DNA of 64,000 nucleotides from Flavobacterium foetidum (GTDB lineage Bacteria; Bacteroidota; Bacteroidia; Flavobacteriales; Flavobacteriaceae), in contig NZ_SJTF01000015.1 of NCBI RefSeq assembly GCF_004634245.1, positions 1 to 64,000 of the forward strand, in the 5' to 3' direction. Numbering within the stretch: the stretch's first letter is position 1; every line of letters begins with the position of its first letter. The translations under genes and the position numbers were made by a program. The notes under the pieces were generated by a model. The model was not told the origin of the DNA, did no database searches, and saw only the letters and a program-made list of their open reading frames with translations. Below, piece after piece: positions 18,828 through 28,931 of this stretch.

Positions 18828-19418
18828 TTAGTCGTTTAAACCGAGATGTGCTTTTACAGCTTTATAATCTGACCAATCAACCTTTGAATTAGATTTTGCG
18901 GTGACATTGCCAGGAATAATCATGTATCTGTACTGTTGCACTTTTGCGGCTCCTAGTGTTCTAGTTCCTACATCAATACTGCTGTAAAGTTCAATCTTTT
19001 GTGTAGTAGCAAAAACATCAATATATGCTCCATTAAGGTTGACGTACGGAAGAGGATAAATTCCCGGATCGCTTTCAGAAGAGGTATTGATGTAGACTTT
19101 AATGTCTGCAGTACTCAACAGTTCTTTAGTAAGTTTTGGTACATTGATTGATGCGAAGTAACCCACTATTTTAGTGCTTCCATCAGCTAAAGTCTCTGTT
19201 TCTGGTGTAAAAGTTACGTCCAGCCATCCAGAATAAATGACACTACCAGTGCCGTTATCTCCTTTTGGACCCGCAGGACCCGCAGGTCCAGGAGGGCCTG
19301 CTACGCCTTCTGCACCATCTGCACCATCTGCGCCGTCGCTACTACAAGAAATCAAAGATGTGATTAAAAATAAAAACGAAAGCAGCGCTGTCGAGTAGAA
19401 TACTAATTTTCTTTTCAT
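18828..19418 (-). CDS. Lipoprotein with a collagen-like Gly-X-Y segment
   Basis: A 196-residue lipoprotein. Its signal peptide has the lipobox SLISC with Cys 25. Directly after the lipidated Cys is a run of ten Gly-X-Y triplets (residues 29-58: GAD GAD GAE GVA GPP GPA GPA GPK GDN GTG), a short collagen-like stalk. A beta-rich globular domain follows (about 60-180, with VDVTFTPETETLADGSTKIVGYF near its start and RYMIIPGN near its end). Collagen-like stalks can trimerise and hold a head domain away from the membrane; this one is short, and the head resembles other unclassified Flavobacteriaceae lipoproteins. It stands alone between terminators, so no pathway can be proposed. Confidence 0.8.
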   Translation of the reverse strand: MKRKLVFYSTALLSFLFLITSLISCSSDGADGADGAEGVAGPPGPAGPAGPKGDNGTGSVIYSGWLDVTFTPETETLADGSTKIVGYFASINVPKLTKELLSTADIKVYINTSSESDPGIYPLPYVNLNGAYIDVFATTQKIELYSSIDVGTRTLGAAKVQQYRYMIIPGNVTAKSNSKVDWSDYKAVKAHLGLND

Positions 19419-19748
19419 GTTACATTTGTTTTTACAGCATCAGGCATAGTTATTCGAGAGCTTGATGCTTGGTTTTGGAGCGGCTAAAGTAGGAATACTT
19501 CATTGTTTTGGAGCAGGTATAAATACTTGTTTTGAGTGCTAATAAGAGGTTTACAGATTACGGTTTGTTTAGGATTAAATAATCATTAAATGGTGTTTTT
19601 GTTTGGTTTTATCGCAATAATACTCGTATTAATTTTAGTAAAATATATTTTTTTGTGTTTTTTTATTAGGATTATGTAGTAACTAAAATTTGCTATATTT
19701 GAAGTTTTGCCGTTACACTTATTGTGCTCAATTTAATTTTTTACAGAA
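19419..19748. other. Intergenic region upstream of the PUL
   Basis: A 330-base divergent gap. It holds a -7-like element for the propeller gene, listed separately. No gene or repeat was found. Confidence 0.5.
19672..19701 (+). promoter_or_regulatory. Candidate promoter of the beta-propeller gene
   Basis: TATATTTG (19694-19701) is a full match to the Bacteroidota -7 element TAnnTTTG. The best -33 candidate is only TATG (19672-19675), 18 bases upstream, so the upstream element is weak, as expected for an activator-dependent promoter. Confidence 0.4.
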
Positions 19749-21065
19749 ATGAAAATCGATTTGAATATTCAGTTAAACAAAAAAGCATTACTTATACTGC
19801 TAATTCTTTCATTTAAAGGAAATGCCCAACTAAAAACTGTTGAGAGTCAAATTGGTTTAGGCTGGAGCAATAATTCGATCAACACAGTAATTTTTAGAAA
19901 TAGCGCATTGACTTCGTTTAAAGGAAATCAATATACAGCTTACTATGATCCGGAAGGCAGAATGGTTTTGGCAAAACGAAAACTGAATTCAAACAATTGG
20001 GATAAACTAATTACGCCTTACAGCGGCAATGTCAAAGATGCTCACAACGACATCAGCATTGCAATAGACAGCGATGGTTATCTTCATGTGAGCTGGGATC
20101 ATCATGATACACGTTTGCGTTATGCGAAAAGTAAGAAACCGTTTTCTTTAGAATTAGGCGAAGAAATTGCCATGACAGGTGTAGACGAGAATAAAGTAAC
20201 ATATCCTGAATTTCATAATCTTTCTAATGGAAATTTATTGTTTTGTTACCGTTCCGGAGCTTCTGGAAGAGGAAATTTGGTTATAAAATCTTATGATGTA
20301 AAAACGAAGCAATGGACATCATTACAAAATAACTTGCTTGACGGAGAAAACCAACGAAGTGCTTATTGGCAAATGTGTATAGGCGAAAAAGGAATTTACA
20401 TTTCGTGGGTTTGGAGAGAAAGCTGGGACGTATCAACCAATCATGACATCTGCTATGCTTTTTCAGCGGATGGTGGAAAAACATGGCAAAAATCTACAGG
20501 AGAAAAATACATTTTGCCCATTACAAAAGCCACAGCCGAACATGCCTGGGAAGTACCGCAAAACAGCAGTTTAATTAACCAAACTGCAATGACTGTTGAT
20601 GATAAGGGAAATCCATACATTACTACATATTGGGACAATACTGGTATTCCGCAATATAAAGTCGTGTATTTGGCCGATGGAAAATGGAATTTGATTAATA
20701 CCGATTTTCATACGAAACCATTTAGTTTAGGAGGAGGCGGGACCAAAAGAATTCCGATTTCTCGTCCTGAGATTTTAGTCAATAAATCGATGCTCTATTT
20801 GCTTTTTAGAGATGAAGAACGAGATAATAAAATCACATTGGCTTATGCTAACTTAGAAATTAAAAAATGGGAGTTAACAGATTTAAGTCGTTTTACAGTC
20901 GGACAATGGGAACCTAATCTGGATAAAGAACTTTGGAAAGAGAAAAAACAACTGCACATTTTTTCTCAAAATGTAAGTCAGGCAGATGGAGAAGGATTAG
21001 TAAAAGTAAATCCTGAACCGGTACAGGTTTTGGAAGTCAAAAAACTGCCTGTTTTGAAACATTAA
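19749..21065 (+). CDS. Secreted BNR_4-type beta-propeller carbohydrate-active enzyme (PL24/PL25/GH145-like)
   Basis: A 438-residue protein with a signal peptide (residues 1-26, ending GNAQ) and a seven-bladed propeller of the BNR_4 type. The segment from His 99 to His 119 (H-N-D-I-S ... S-W-D-H-H) and the later F-x-Y-R-S-G-x-S-G-R-G-N block near 166-177 are family hallmarks. In PL25 ulvan lyases two catalytic histidines lie 20 residues apart, the same spacing as here; in the related GH145 rhamnosidases the active site moved elsewhere. The neighbours include a GH105 hydrolase, which removes unsaturated uronates made by lyases. So this may be a lyase or rhamnosidase acting on rhamnose-glucuronate caps. 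Exact activity cannot be settled by reading. It is the first gene of the PUL. Confidence 0.72.
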   Translation: MKIDLNIQLNKKALLILLILSFKGNAQLKTVESQIGLGWSNNSINTVIFRNSALTSFKGNQYTAYYDPEGRMVLAKRKLNSNNWDKLITPYSGNVKDAHNDISIAIDSDGYLHVSWDHHDTRLRYAKSKKPFSLELGEEIAMTGVDENKVTYPEFHNLSNGNLLFCYRSGASGRGNLVIKSYDVKTKQWTSLQNNLLDGENQRSAYWQMCIGEKGIYISWVWRESWDVSTNHDICYAFSADGGKTWQKSTGEKYILPITKATAEHAWEVPQNSSLINQTAMTVDDKGNPYITTYWDNTGIPQYKVVYLADGKWNLINTDFHTKPFSLGGGGTKRIPISRPEILVNKSMLYLLFRDEERDNKITLAYANLEIKKWELTDLSRFTVGQWEPNLDKELWKEKKQLHIFSQNVSQADGEGLVKVNPEPVQVLEVKKLPVLKH

Positions 21066-21074
21066 TTATATAAG

Positions 21075-21264
21075 GCGTTGGTTGAAATAGAATAAAAATA
21101 GCTTTATTCAAGAATTAAAATATAATTTGATCTGCTGAAATTCTTTAAAATCTGCGTGAAATACCTTTGCTTATAAATTTTTCACGCAGATTCATACAGA
21201 TTAAAGCAGATTTATATCTCAGCTGATCTATAGAATTGAAAAGAAAATAATTTCACCCAACGGT
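21075..21264. repeat. MITE-like element, family A, copy 2
   Basis: A 190-bp element between GCGTTGGTTGAAATAGAAT and AATTTCACCCAACGGT. It has an internal perfect 13-bp hairpin, AATCTGCGTGAAA (21149-21161) with TTTCACGCAGATT (21180-21192). The flanks both carry TTAATTAT, compatible with a target-site duplication. No ORF. Confidence 0.85.
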
Positions 21265-21393
21265 TTAATTATCTATAATAAGATTTTTTTTAGCATAAAT
21301 ATAATTTTTTCGTTTGCCATTTTTTGAATTAATAATTATGAATAATGTAAACTATCGCCTTATTAGCTCGCTTTTTGGTTGTTTATGCTGATA

Positions 21394-21451
21394 TACCCCT
21401 TCTAATTTACTGTAACGTCCCTCTTGTCTTATAGGTCGTTATCTAAATTTG
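21394..21451 (+). promoter_or_regulatory. Candidate HTCS operator and promoter of the GH2 gene
   Basis: TACCCCTT (21394-21401) and a degenerate second copy, TCCCTCTTG (21418-21426), about one and a half to two helical turns apart, sit directly before the -7 element TAAATTTG (21444-21451). The same layout, with nearly the same distances, precedes susC at 31145-31203. From TACCCC to the end of TTTGTAA the two regions are 61 and 62 bases. This shared architecture suggests one regulator, most likely the locus HTCS. Confidence 0.5.
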
Positions 21452-21543
21452 TAAAGTTGATTTTTATTTCGATGTCAAGCATCTATAGCCTTGTTCGAAA
21501 TAAATTTTGGAGTATTAAATTTTAAAAACCTTTGTGTAGTTAA

Positions 21544-24500
21544 ATGAAAAAAATTGTATTAGCACTTGCTTTGTTTTGGAGTCTGCAAAATAATTATGCC
21601 CAGAATAATGAATGGGAAAATCCTCAGATTCTGGACAGAGGAAAAGAAAAAGGCAGAAGTTCTTTTCTGTTATTCAGTAATGAAACGGAACTGAAAACAA
21701 ACAATCCTCAAAAATCAGAATTGTATCAGAGTTTGAATGGAAATTGGAAATTTAATATTGTTAAAAATCCTTCTCAAAGACCTATGGATTTTTACGCATC
21801 CAATTTGAATGATTCCAATTGGAAAAACATTCCGGTGCCTTCTAACTGGGAACTGCAAGGTTATGATATTCCAATTTATACCAATATTACATATCCATTT
21901 CCAAAAAATCCGCCTTTTATAAACGGCGATTATAATCCGGTTGGAAGCTACAGACGCACTTTTCGAGTGGCTGATTCATGGAAAGATAAAGAAATTATTC
22001 TTCACTTTGCTTCCATTTCAGGATATGCGAGAGTATTCCTGAATGGAAAAGAAGTGGGAATGACCAAAGCATCCAAAACTCCGGCTGAATTTAATATTAC
22101 TTCTTTTTTGAAGAAAGGGGAAAATCTATTGGCAGTTCAAGTAATCCGTTGGCATGATGGAAGTTATTTAGAAGACCAGGATTTTTGGAGATTAAGCGGT
22201 ATCGAAAGAGACGTTTATTTACAGGCAATGCCTAAAACAACCGTTTGGGATTATTTTGTAAAAAGCGATTTAGACAATCAATACAAAAACGGACTTTTTA
22301 ATGTGGATGTCACTTTAAAATATTTTGAAAAAAATAAAATAAAAAATCCATCTTTAAAAGTTGAATTGTTTGACAATCAGGATAAAGTAATGTATTCTGA
22401 AAGCAAAAAAGTCAATGATAAAGCACAAAATGTAAGCTTTGAAAAAACAATCGAAAATGTAAAATTATGGAGCAACGAAACACCAAATCTGTATCGATAT
22501 ACCATTACATTATTAGACAACAAAGGAAAAACATTAGAAATTATTTCTAAAAAAACAGGTTTTAGAAAAGTAGAAATTAAGGACGCTCGTTTGCTGGTAA
22601 ATGGAAAAGTCATTATGGTAAAAGGAGTCAATATTCATGAACATGACGATGTAAACGGTCACGTTCCAAATGAAAAATTAACGGTGAAAGATCTCCAATT
22701 GATGAAAGAACACAACATTAATTCCATCAGAATGAGTCATTATCCGCACGATCCTCATATCTATGAAATGTGTGATCAATATGGTTTTTATGTGGTTGAT
22801 GAAGCCAATATCGAAAGTCATGCAATGGGAGCAGAATGGCAGAATTGGTTTGACCAGAAAAAACATCCGGCTTATCTTCCAGAATGGGCACCGGCACATT
22901 TAGACCGTATCGAAAGAATGTTTGCGGTAGACAAAAACCATCCTTCGATTATTGTTTGGTCTTTAGGAAATGAATGTGGTAATGGACCCGTTTTTTATGA
23001 TGCTTACGATTGGCTGAAAAAAGTTGATACTACACGTCCGGTTCAGTTTGAGCAGGCAGGAGAAAATAGAAATACGGATATCGTAGCTCCAATGTATCCA
23101 AGTATCAAAAGCATGAAAAACTATGCAAATTCTGATAAAACTCGTCCGTATATTATGTGTGAATATGCACACGCAATGGGACAGAGCAGTGGTAATTTCC
23201 AAGAATATTGGGATATTATCAATAATAGCAAACGCATGCAAGGTGGTTTTATCTGGGATTGGGTCGATCAGGGAATCAAAACTCAAAACGATAAAGGACA
23301 GGTTTTCTGGGCTTATGGAGGAGATTTAGGAGGTGCTGCTTTACAAAATGACGAAAATGGCTGTGCGGACGGACTTGTATTCTCAAACAGAACGCCAAAA
23401 CCAGCTTTGGAAGAAGTTAAAAAAGTATATCAAAACATTGAAATTCTTTTGAACAGTAGAACGGAATTAATAATTAGAAATCATTTTAATTATACCAATC
23501 TCTCCAATTACATTTTTAAGTATGAATTGATTAAAAACGGTTCAAAAGTAAAATCAGGCGAATTTAGTTTTGATTTAGAACCGGAACAAAGTAAAAAAGT
23601 AGCAATCTATTTAGGCGATATCGACGAGAAATCAGAATATTTTTTAAATGTTTATGCCGTTTCAAAATACGATGAACCGTTGGTCGCAAAAGGATTTGAA
23701 TTTGCAAGAGCACAATTTGAAATAGCAAAAGGAAATTATTTTGCATCGAATACCAAACCAAATAATATCTCTAAATTAAAATATTCAAAAGCAAACAACA
23801 TTCTTTCTTTTGAAACAGAAGGCATTAAAGGCGAGTTTGATCTTAAAAAAGGAGAAATTCTGAAATATGCATCAAAAAAAGGAGAGAATGTGTTCTCGAA
23901 TTTCCCAACGCCTTATTTCTGGCGTGCTCCAACAGATAATGATTTTGGAAGTGGTATGCCAAACAAATTAGGAATTTGGAAAGAAGCATCAAAAAATCCA
24001 ACAGTTGTAAGTGTTGTTTCAGACGAAAAAAATACAGCAGGATTAGGAATAAAAGTAGTTTATAAATTAGCCCAAGCTGATGTTCCCTATACAGTAGATT
24101 ATTTGATTCAGAATAATGGAGAAATTAAAATCACATCTTCAATCGATATGACAGGAAAAGATTTACCGGAACTGCCTCGTTTTGGAATGCGTATGAAACT
24201 AAACGGATCATTTGATAATTTAAGTTATTACGGAAGAGGGCCTTGGGAAAATTATTCAGATCGAAATTCGGCCGCATTTATCGGAGAATATTCAGATAAG
24301 GTAAGTAATCAATATGCAAGAAATTTTATTCGTCCGCAGGAATCGGGATATAAGACAGATGTCCGTTGGCTGACTTTAAAAAACAATGCAGGACAAGGTT
24401 TAAGAATTAATGGCGCACAGCCAATTGGTTTTAGCGCACTGAATATTTCGACAGAAGATTTGGATCCGGGAAAAAATAAGGAGCAACGTCATCCAACTGA

Positions 24501-24657
24501 TTTAAACTTAGATTCTAAAGAAGCAGTTTACCTGCATGTAGATTACAAGCAAAGAGGTCTTGGAGGCGATGACAGCTGGGGAAGTCTGCCACATGAGCAA
24601 TATCGTTTGTTGGGCAAAAAATACAGCTATTCCTATACCATATCATTGATTAATTAG
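21544..24657 (+). CDS. Glycoside hydrolase family 2 beta-galactosidase (LacZ type)
   Basis: A 1037-residue secreted enzyme with a signal peptide (residues 1-19, ending NYAQ). Domain order is that of LacZ: sugar-binding jelly roll (about 45-220), immunoglobulin-like domain (about 222-335), TIM barrel (about 337-630), a second Ig-like domain, and the C-terminal beta-galactosidase small chain (about 760-1035). The general acid/base is Glu 477 in SLGNECGNGP and the nucleophile is Glu 540 in CEYAHAMGQSSGNF; RMSHYPHDP and FFWRAPTDND-like text also match. It should remove non-reducing beta-linked galactose in the periplasm or at the cell surface, supporting an arabinogalactan target. It has its own promoter and a terminator at 24682. 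Confidence 0.93.
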   Translation: MKKIVLALALFWSLQNNYAQNNEWENPQILDRGKEKGRSSFLLFSNETELKTNNPQKSELYQSLNGNWKFNIVKNPSQRPMDFYASNLNDSNWKNIPVPSNWELQGYDIPIYTNITYPFPKNPPFINGDYNPVGSYRRTFRVADSWKDKEIILHFASISGYARVFLNGKEVGMTKASKTPAEFNITSFLKKGENLLAVQVIRWHDGSYLEDQDFWRLSGIERDVYLQAMPKTTVWDYFVKSDLDNQYKNGLFNVDVTLKYFEKNKIKNPSLKVELFDNQDKVMYSESKKVNDKAQNVSFEKTIENVKLWSNETPNLYRYTITLLDNKGKTLEIISKKTGFRKVEIKDARLLVNGKVIMVKGVNIHEHDDVNGHVPNEKLTVKDLQLMKEHNINSIRMSHYPHDPHIYEMCDQYGFYVVDEANIESHAMGAEWQNWFDQKKHPAYLPEWAPAHLDRIERMFAVDKNHPSIIVWSLGNECGNGPVFYDAYDWLKKVDTTRPVQFEQAGENRNTDIVAPMYPSIKSMKNYANSDKTRPYIMCEYAHAMGQSSGNFQEYWDIINNSKRMQGGFIWDWVDQGIKTQNDKGQVFWAYGGDLGGAALQNDENGCADGLVFSNRTPKPALEEVKKVYQNIEILLNSRTELIIRNHFNYTNLSNYIFKYELIKNGSKVKSGEFSFDLEPEQSKKVAIYLGDIDEKSEYFLNVYAVSKYDEPLVAKGFEFARAQFEIAKGNYFASNTKPNNISKLKYSKANNILSFETEGIKGEFDLKKGEILKYASKKGENVFSNFPTPYFWRAPTDNDFGSGMPNKLGIWKEASKNPTVVSVVSDEKNTAGLGIKVVYKLAQADVPYTVDYLIQNNGEIKITSSIDMTGKDLPELPRFGMRMKLNGSFDNLSYYGRGPWENYSDRNSAAFIGEYSDKVSNQYARNFIRPQESGYKTDVRWLTLKNNAGQGLRINGAQPIGFSALNISTEDLDPGKNKEQRHPTDLNLDSKEAVYLHVDYKQRGLGGDDSWGSLPHEQYRLLGKKYSYSYTISLIN

Positions 24658-24681
24658 TTAGTAGTTCGTCTTTTTGGAAAG

Positions 24682-24713
24682 AAAAACCTATGAGTAAAAC
24701 ATCATAGGTTTTT
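24682..24713 (+). terminator. Terminator after the GH2 gene
   Basis: AAAAACCTATGA (24682-24693) pairs perfectly with TCATAGGTTTTT (24702-24713) around an 8-base loop, 25 bases after the stop codon. It separates the GH2 gene from the regulator gene. Confidence 0.8.
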
Positions 24714-24833
24714 CTGATTTTTAAATAAGAGCCTTTTTTAGAAATAAAATTTTACAACATATGCTTTTTTAAAATAACAAACATCTATTTATAGATTCAT
24801 CAAAAACTTAAACTAACCTAACCACCACACATT

Positions 24834-27800
24834 TTGAAAAATAGAATGCTATTATTTTTAATGCTTTTAGTTTGCTTTCCGGCTCAACCACAGTCGGCTG
24901 AGGGATTATCAGCTTCTAAATTTGGACAGGAAAATTATACTATCGGCTACATCGGGATAAAAAACGGTCTTGCCAATAATGCTGTTACTTCGGTTTACAA
25001 AGACAAAAGAGGCCTGATGTGGTTTGGTACTTATGATGGAATAAGCAGATATGACGGCTATAATTTTTTAAATTTTAGAAATGAACCAAACGATTCTAAT
25101 TCATTAAATAACAACAGAGTTGTAAGCATTTGCGGAACCAAAGATGAAATCTGGATTGGTACAAAAGGCGGTATCAGTGTTTATAATTATCTCAACAATC
25201 ACTTTAGCCGAAAATATTATTTAAACGCAAAAACGTCTAAGACAGAGCCTATAGATTTTGTGGTCAATAAGATTATGGATTATAAATCGGTGATGTATAT
25301 CGGCACTGCTGGTAAAGGACTGCTTTATTGTGGAGCTAAACAAAAAAGAATCATTCAGATTCCGCTTTATGTAAACGGAAAACTGCAATGGGATTACCAT
25401 GTTCAGGGAATGGATTTTGACAAATCGGGCAAATTTTGGTGTTTTGTTCAGGGAGTTGGTCTGGTGACTATGGATACAACAGTAAAAAAACTAGTTGTGG
25501 TTTTGTCCGATTATCAGCAGGGAAACTGTATTTTATGCGACAAATCTTCAAATATCTGGGTAGGAGTTGATGGTGGTTTGTTAAAGTATAATTCCCTAAA
25601 TAAAACACATCGCATTTATGCAAATCAGGAATTGCAGAATCCTATTTCCGATTTGATGTGCAAACCAGACAAAAAAGAACTTTGGATCGCTACCAATGGG
25701 AATGGAATAGTAAAATACAGTTATGCATCGGATAGTTTTTCTTTGTTTAATGCCAATTCTGATGAGGAAAAATTGAATAGTAACGCTATTTCCTCACTTT
25801 TTTTGGATAATGAAAATAGAGTTTGGGTCGGAACTTTAAGAGGAGGCGTTAATAAAATTGAGGAAAGAAAAAGTCCTTTTACGACTATTTCTAAAAATGA
25901 AAAGATAAAAAACACACTTCCAAGTGATTTTATTCTTTCCTTGTCTGAACAAGACAGCAATCATTTATGGATAGGAACAGATGGAGCGGGCGCAAGTTTG
26001 TGGAATAGAAAAACCAATACGTTTACAAATTATTCTCACACCCCCAACAATCCCAATTCGATATCTAATAATTTTGTTTCCTCAATCGTAACTGATAGCA
26101 GAGGAACTTGGTTTGCGACCTATGGTGGCGGAGTTTGTTTGTTTAATTCACAGACTCATAATTTCAAAAAATACACTTTTTTTAATCCAAAAGTGGGAGC
26201 AAATCAAAAGAATTTTTGGGTGCTTTTTCGCGCTAAGAATAATGTTCTGTGGGCGGCTTCTCCAGATGATGAAGGATTGTACCGCTATAATGAAAAGGAG
26301 GATAAATTTGATTTTGTTGATGCAAAAATTAGAGGAATTATTTCTATTGCAGAAGATCAAAATGCCAATCTTTGGATAGGCAATTTTACGGATTTAGTCG
26401 AATTCAATCCAAAAACAATGCAACGCAAAGTCATTGATCTCAAATATCCTGTACGATCTGTTATTGCTGTTTCACCTTCAAAAATGCTTGTAGGAACAGA
26501 AGGAGGAGGGCTTTTGATTTTTAATCCGCACACGCTGCAAAAGAAATTCCTAACCCAGAAAGACGGAATTCCAAATAATTCGGTATTAAATATCGTAAAG
26601 GATAATAAAGGAGATTATTGGTGCAGTACGTATAATGGAATATTTGTTTACAATGCTCAAACGGGACATATTACAAGTTATCATGATGCTGATGGTCTTC
26701 AAAGCAATCAGTTTAATTATAATGCGGCGCTTAAACTTTCAACAGGCGAAATCCTTTTTGGCGGAATCAAAGGTTTTAATATCATCAACACCAAAATCAA
26801 TACCCAGATTCATGATTTTCCAAAGCTGGTCATCACTTCAATAAAAGTAAATAATAAGGTTTATGATCAATCCAATTTAACTTCTTTTGGAATCGATAAA
26901 TTGAAATTACCTTATGACGAATCAATGCTCAATATTGATTTTGCGGCTTTAGAATACAGTCTTCCTGAAAAAATTTCGTATGCTTATTTTTTAGAAGGAT
27001 GGGATTCGCAATGGCATTATGTAGATAATATTCGAAGTGCCAATTATTCCAAAATTACAGAAGGAGATTATGTCTTGAAAATCAAATCTACTAATGCTGA
27101 AGGAATTTGGAGCAAAAGTGCTATTTCACTTCCAATTACCATATTGCCTCCTTGGTACAGAAGCGGTTTTGCCTATTTTGTCTATTTCCTGATTGTTTGT
27201 CTTGGCATTTATGTAGTTGACAAATATCAGCGTCAGCAGGCTAAATTGAAGTATGAAGTCAAACTTTCGCAGGATTTGGCCAAACAAGAAAAAGAACTGA
27301 ATGAGAAAAAAATAACCTTTTTCACCAATATTTCTCATGAGTTCAGATCCCCTTTGACGATGATTATCAATCCGTTAAAAGATATCATTTACGGAACCGA
27401 CCAACAGATTGATCCCGGTGCTATTGAAATGGTTTACAGCAATTCCAGAAGATTGTTGAGTTTGGTCGATCAGCTTCTTTTGTTTAGAAAAACGGAAACC
27501 GAAACAGGAAAACTTAAAGTTGGTCAAATTGATATTGTGGAATTAGCCAAAGAGGTTTTCAGCTGTTTTGTGCATCACGCCAAAGTCAAAAAAATAGATT
27601 ACAGTTTTAGTATTTCTGAAGAAAAGGTTTTGGTCTATGTAGACCGTGAAAAAATAGAAATGGCTTTGTTTAATCTGATTTCGAATGCGTTAAAATTTAC
27701 AGAAAAAGAGAACGGAAGTGTTGCCGTCAATTTGCGCTGTATTGATAATGAAGTTATCCTAAAAGTGATTGATAATGGCGAAGGAGTTTCAGATGCTGAT

Positions 27801-28931
27801 AAAGAGAAAATATTTAATTTGTTTTACCAATCCAATAACAACATAAAAAACAACCGTAAAGGATTTGGTATTGGCCTTTATTTGGTGAAACAATTTGTGA
27901 ATCAGCATCATGGCGAAGTTGGTTGTTATGATAATGAAAATGGTGGATCTATTTTTGAAATTAAATTGCCTTTGGGAAAAGAACATTTTGGAGACATTGA
28001 AATCAGGGAAGATTTAAGCGACAGAACCTTATTTTTAGAAGAAGCTTTGGAAGATACCGTGATACAGGAAAATGTATTGCAGACTATTGAAGAATCTGAA
28101 ACAGTTAGTGATTTGATTAAAGATGCCAAAAGTATTTTGGTTGTAGATGATAATGTCCAAATAAGAAATTATTTAAAACGAATATTATCCTCAAAATATC
28201 ATATTACTCTAGCCGAAAATGCCGAAATGGCATTAACTCTAATTAGAAAAGTACAACCCGATTTGATTATTTCTGATGTTGTAATGGGAGAAATGAATGG
28301 AGTTGCCTTTTGCAAGCACATCAAATCAGATGAAGAGTTAAAACATATTCCGGTGATATTGCTGACCGGAGGAACTTCCGAAGAGGTAAAACTCAAAGGA
28401 GCCGAAGTCGGTGCCGATGATTACATCACAAAACCTTTTGATAATGATTATTTATTAGCTAGAATTAGCGGTATATTAGCGAGACGTGACAGCGAACAGC
28501 ATTATTTACTTAATTCGGTCACCAAAAAAGAAGCGAATCTAAAATTATCAGATGAAGATAAAAAACTCATCGAAAGGATTGTAGACATAATTGACGCCAA
28601 TTTAGATGTGGAGAATTTCAATGTACATGATTTAGCGTTTCATTTAGGAATGAGTTATTCTTTGGTTTATAAAAAAATTAAAAAGATTACCGGTAAGTCG
28701 GTTTCAGAATTTACCAGAAATGTGCGTTTGCGAAAAGTAGCGACCTTATTAATTACAACCGATTTACAAATTAGTCAGGCCGCTTCGATGGCTGGTTTTG
28801 GCGATATTAAGTATTTCAGGAAACACTTTCAGCAGTTTTATAATATCAATCCCTCCGAGTTTAAGAAGAAGTATCAAAATGTAAAGGATAATAAATACAT
28901 ACTGAATGAAAGTTTTTGGAAATCAGCTTGA
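24834..28931 (+). CDS. Hybrid two-component system regulator (HTCS) of the PUL
   Basis: A 1365-residue one-protein signalling system. The TTG at 24834 is preferred over ATG 24846 because it gives the signal sequence a basic start (MKNRM). A periplasmic sensor of about fourteen Reg_prop blades (residues about 40-690, with repeats such as WFGTYDGISRYDG and LWIGTDGAG) is followed by a Y_Y_Y domain (about 700-765), a membrane helix (about 773-795), HisKA (phospho-acceptor His 835 in NISHEFRSPLTMI), HATPase_c (DNGEGV, GFGIGLYLV), a receiver (phospho-acceptor Asp 1148 in LIISDVVMGE; K in ITKPF) and an AraC-type DNA-binding domain (about 1245-1350). HTCS proteins bind an oligosaccharide in the periplasm and activate their own PUL; candidate sites lie before the GH2 gene and susC. 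Confidence 0.95.
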   Translation: MKNRMLLFLMLLVCFPAQPQSAEGLSASKFGQENYTIGYIGIKNGLANNAVTSVYKDKRGLMWFGTYDGISRYDGYNFLNFRNEPNDSNSLNNNRVVSICGTKDEIWIGTKGGISVYNYLNNHFSRKYYLNAKTSKTEPIDFVVNKIMDYKSVMYIGTAGKGLLYCGAKQKRIIQIPLYVNGKLQWDYHVQGMDFDKSGKFWCFVQGVGLVTMDTTVKKLVVVLSDYQQGNCILCDKSSNIWVGVDGGLLKYNSLNKTHRIYANQELQNPISDLMCKPDKKELWIATNGNGIVKYSYASDSFSLFNANSDEEKLNSNAISSLFLDNENRVWVGTLRGGVNKIEERKSPFTTISKNEKIKNTLPSDFILSLSEQDSNHLWIGTDGAGASLWNRKTNTFTNYSHTPNNPNSISNNFVSSIVTDSRGTWFATYGGGVCLFNSQTHNFKKYTFFNPKVGANQKNFWVLFRAKNNVLWAASPDDEGLYRYNEKEDKFDFVDAKIRGIISIAEDQNANLWIGNFTDLVEFNPKTMQRKVIDLKYPVRSVIAVSPSKMLVGTEGGGLLIFNPHTLQKKFLTQKDGIPNNSVLNIVKDNKGDYWCSTYNGIFVYNAQTGHITSYHDADGLQSNQFNYNAALKLSTGEILFGGIKGFNIINTKINTQIHDFPKLVITSIKVNNKVYDQSNLTSFGIDKLKLPYDESMLNIDFAALEYSLPEKISYAYFLEGWDSQWHYVDNIRSANYSKITEGDYVLKIKSTNAEGIWSKSAISLPITILPPWYRSGFAYFVYFLIVCLGIYVVDKYQRQQAKLKYEVKLSQDLAKQEKELNEKKITFFTNISHEFRSPLTMIINPLKDIIYGTDQQIDPGAIEMVYSNSRRLLSLVDQLLLFRKTETETGKLKVGQIDIVELAKEVFSCFVHHAKVKKIDYSFSISEEKVLVYVDREKIEMALFNLISNALKFTEKENGSVAVNLRCIDNEVILKVIDNGEGVSDADKEKIFNLFYQSNNNIKNNRKGFGIGLYLVKQFVNQHHGEVGCYDNENGGSIFEIKLPLGKEHFGDIEIREDLSDRTLFLEEALEDTVIQENVLQTIEESETVSDLIKDAKSILVVDDNVQIRNYLKRILSSKYHITLAENAEMALTLIRKVQPDLIISDVVMGEMNGVAFCKHIKSDEELKHIPVILLTGGTSEEVKLKGAEVGADDYITKPFDNDYLLARISGILARRDSEQHYLLNSVTKKEANLKLSDEDKKLIERIVDIIDANLDVENFNVHDLAFHLGMSYSLVYKKIKKITGKSVSEFTRNVRLRKVATLLITTDLQISQAASMAGFGDIKYFRKHFQQFYNINPSEFKKKYQNVKDNKYILNESFWKSA

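Larger units (their letters stand above)
21066..21543. other. Intergenic region between the propeller and GH2 genes
   Basis: A 478-base gap that holds a family A element (21075-21264), an AT-rich stretch, then the putative HTCS operator and promoter of the GH2 gene (21394-21451). No ORF was found. Confidence 0.6.
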
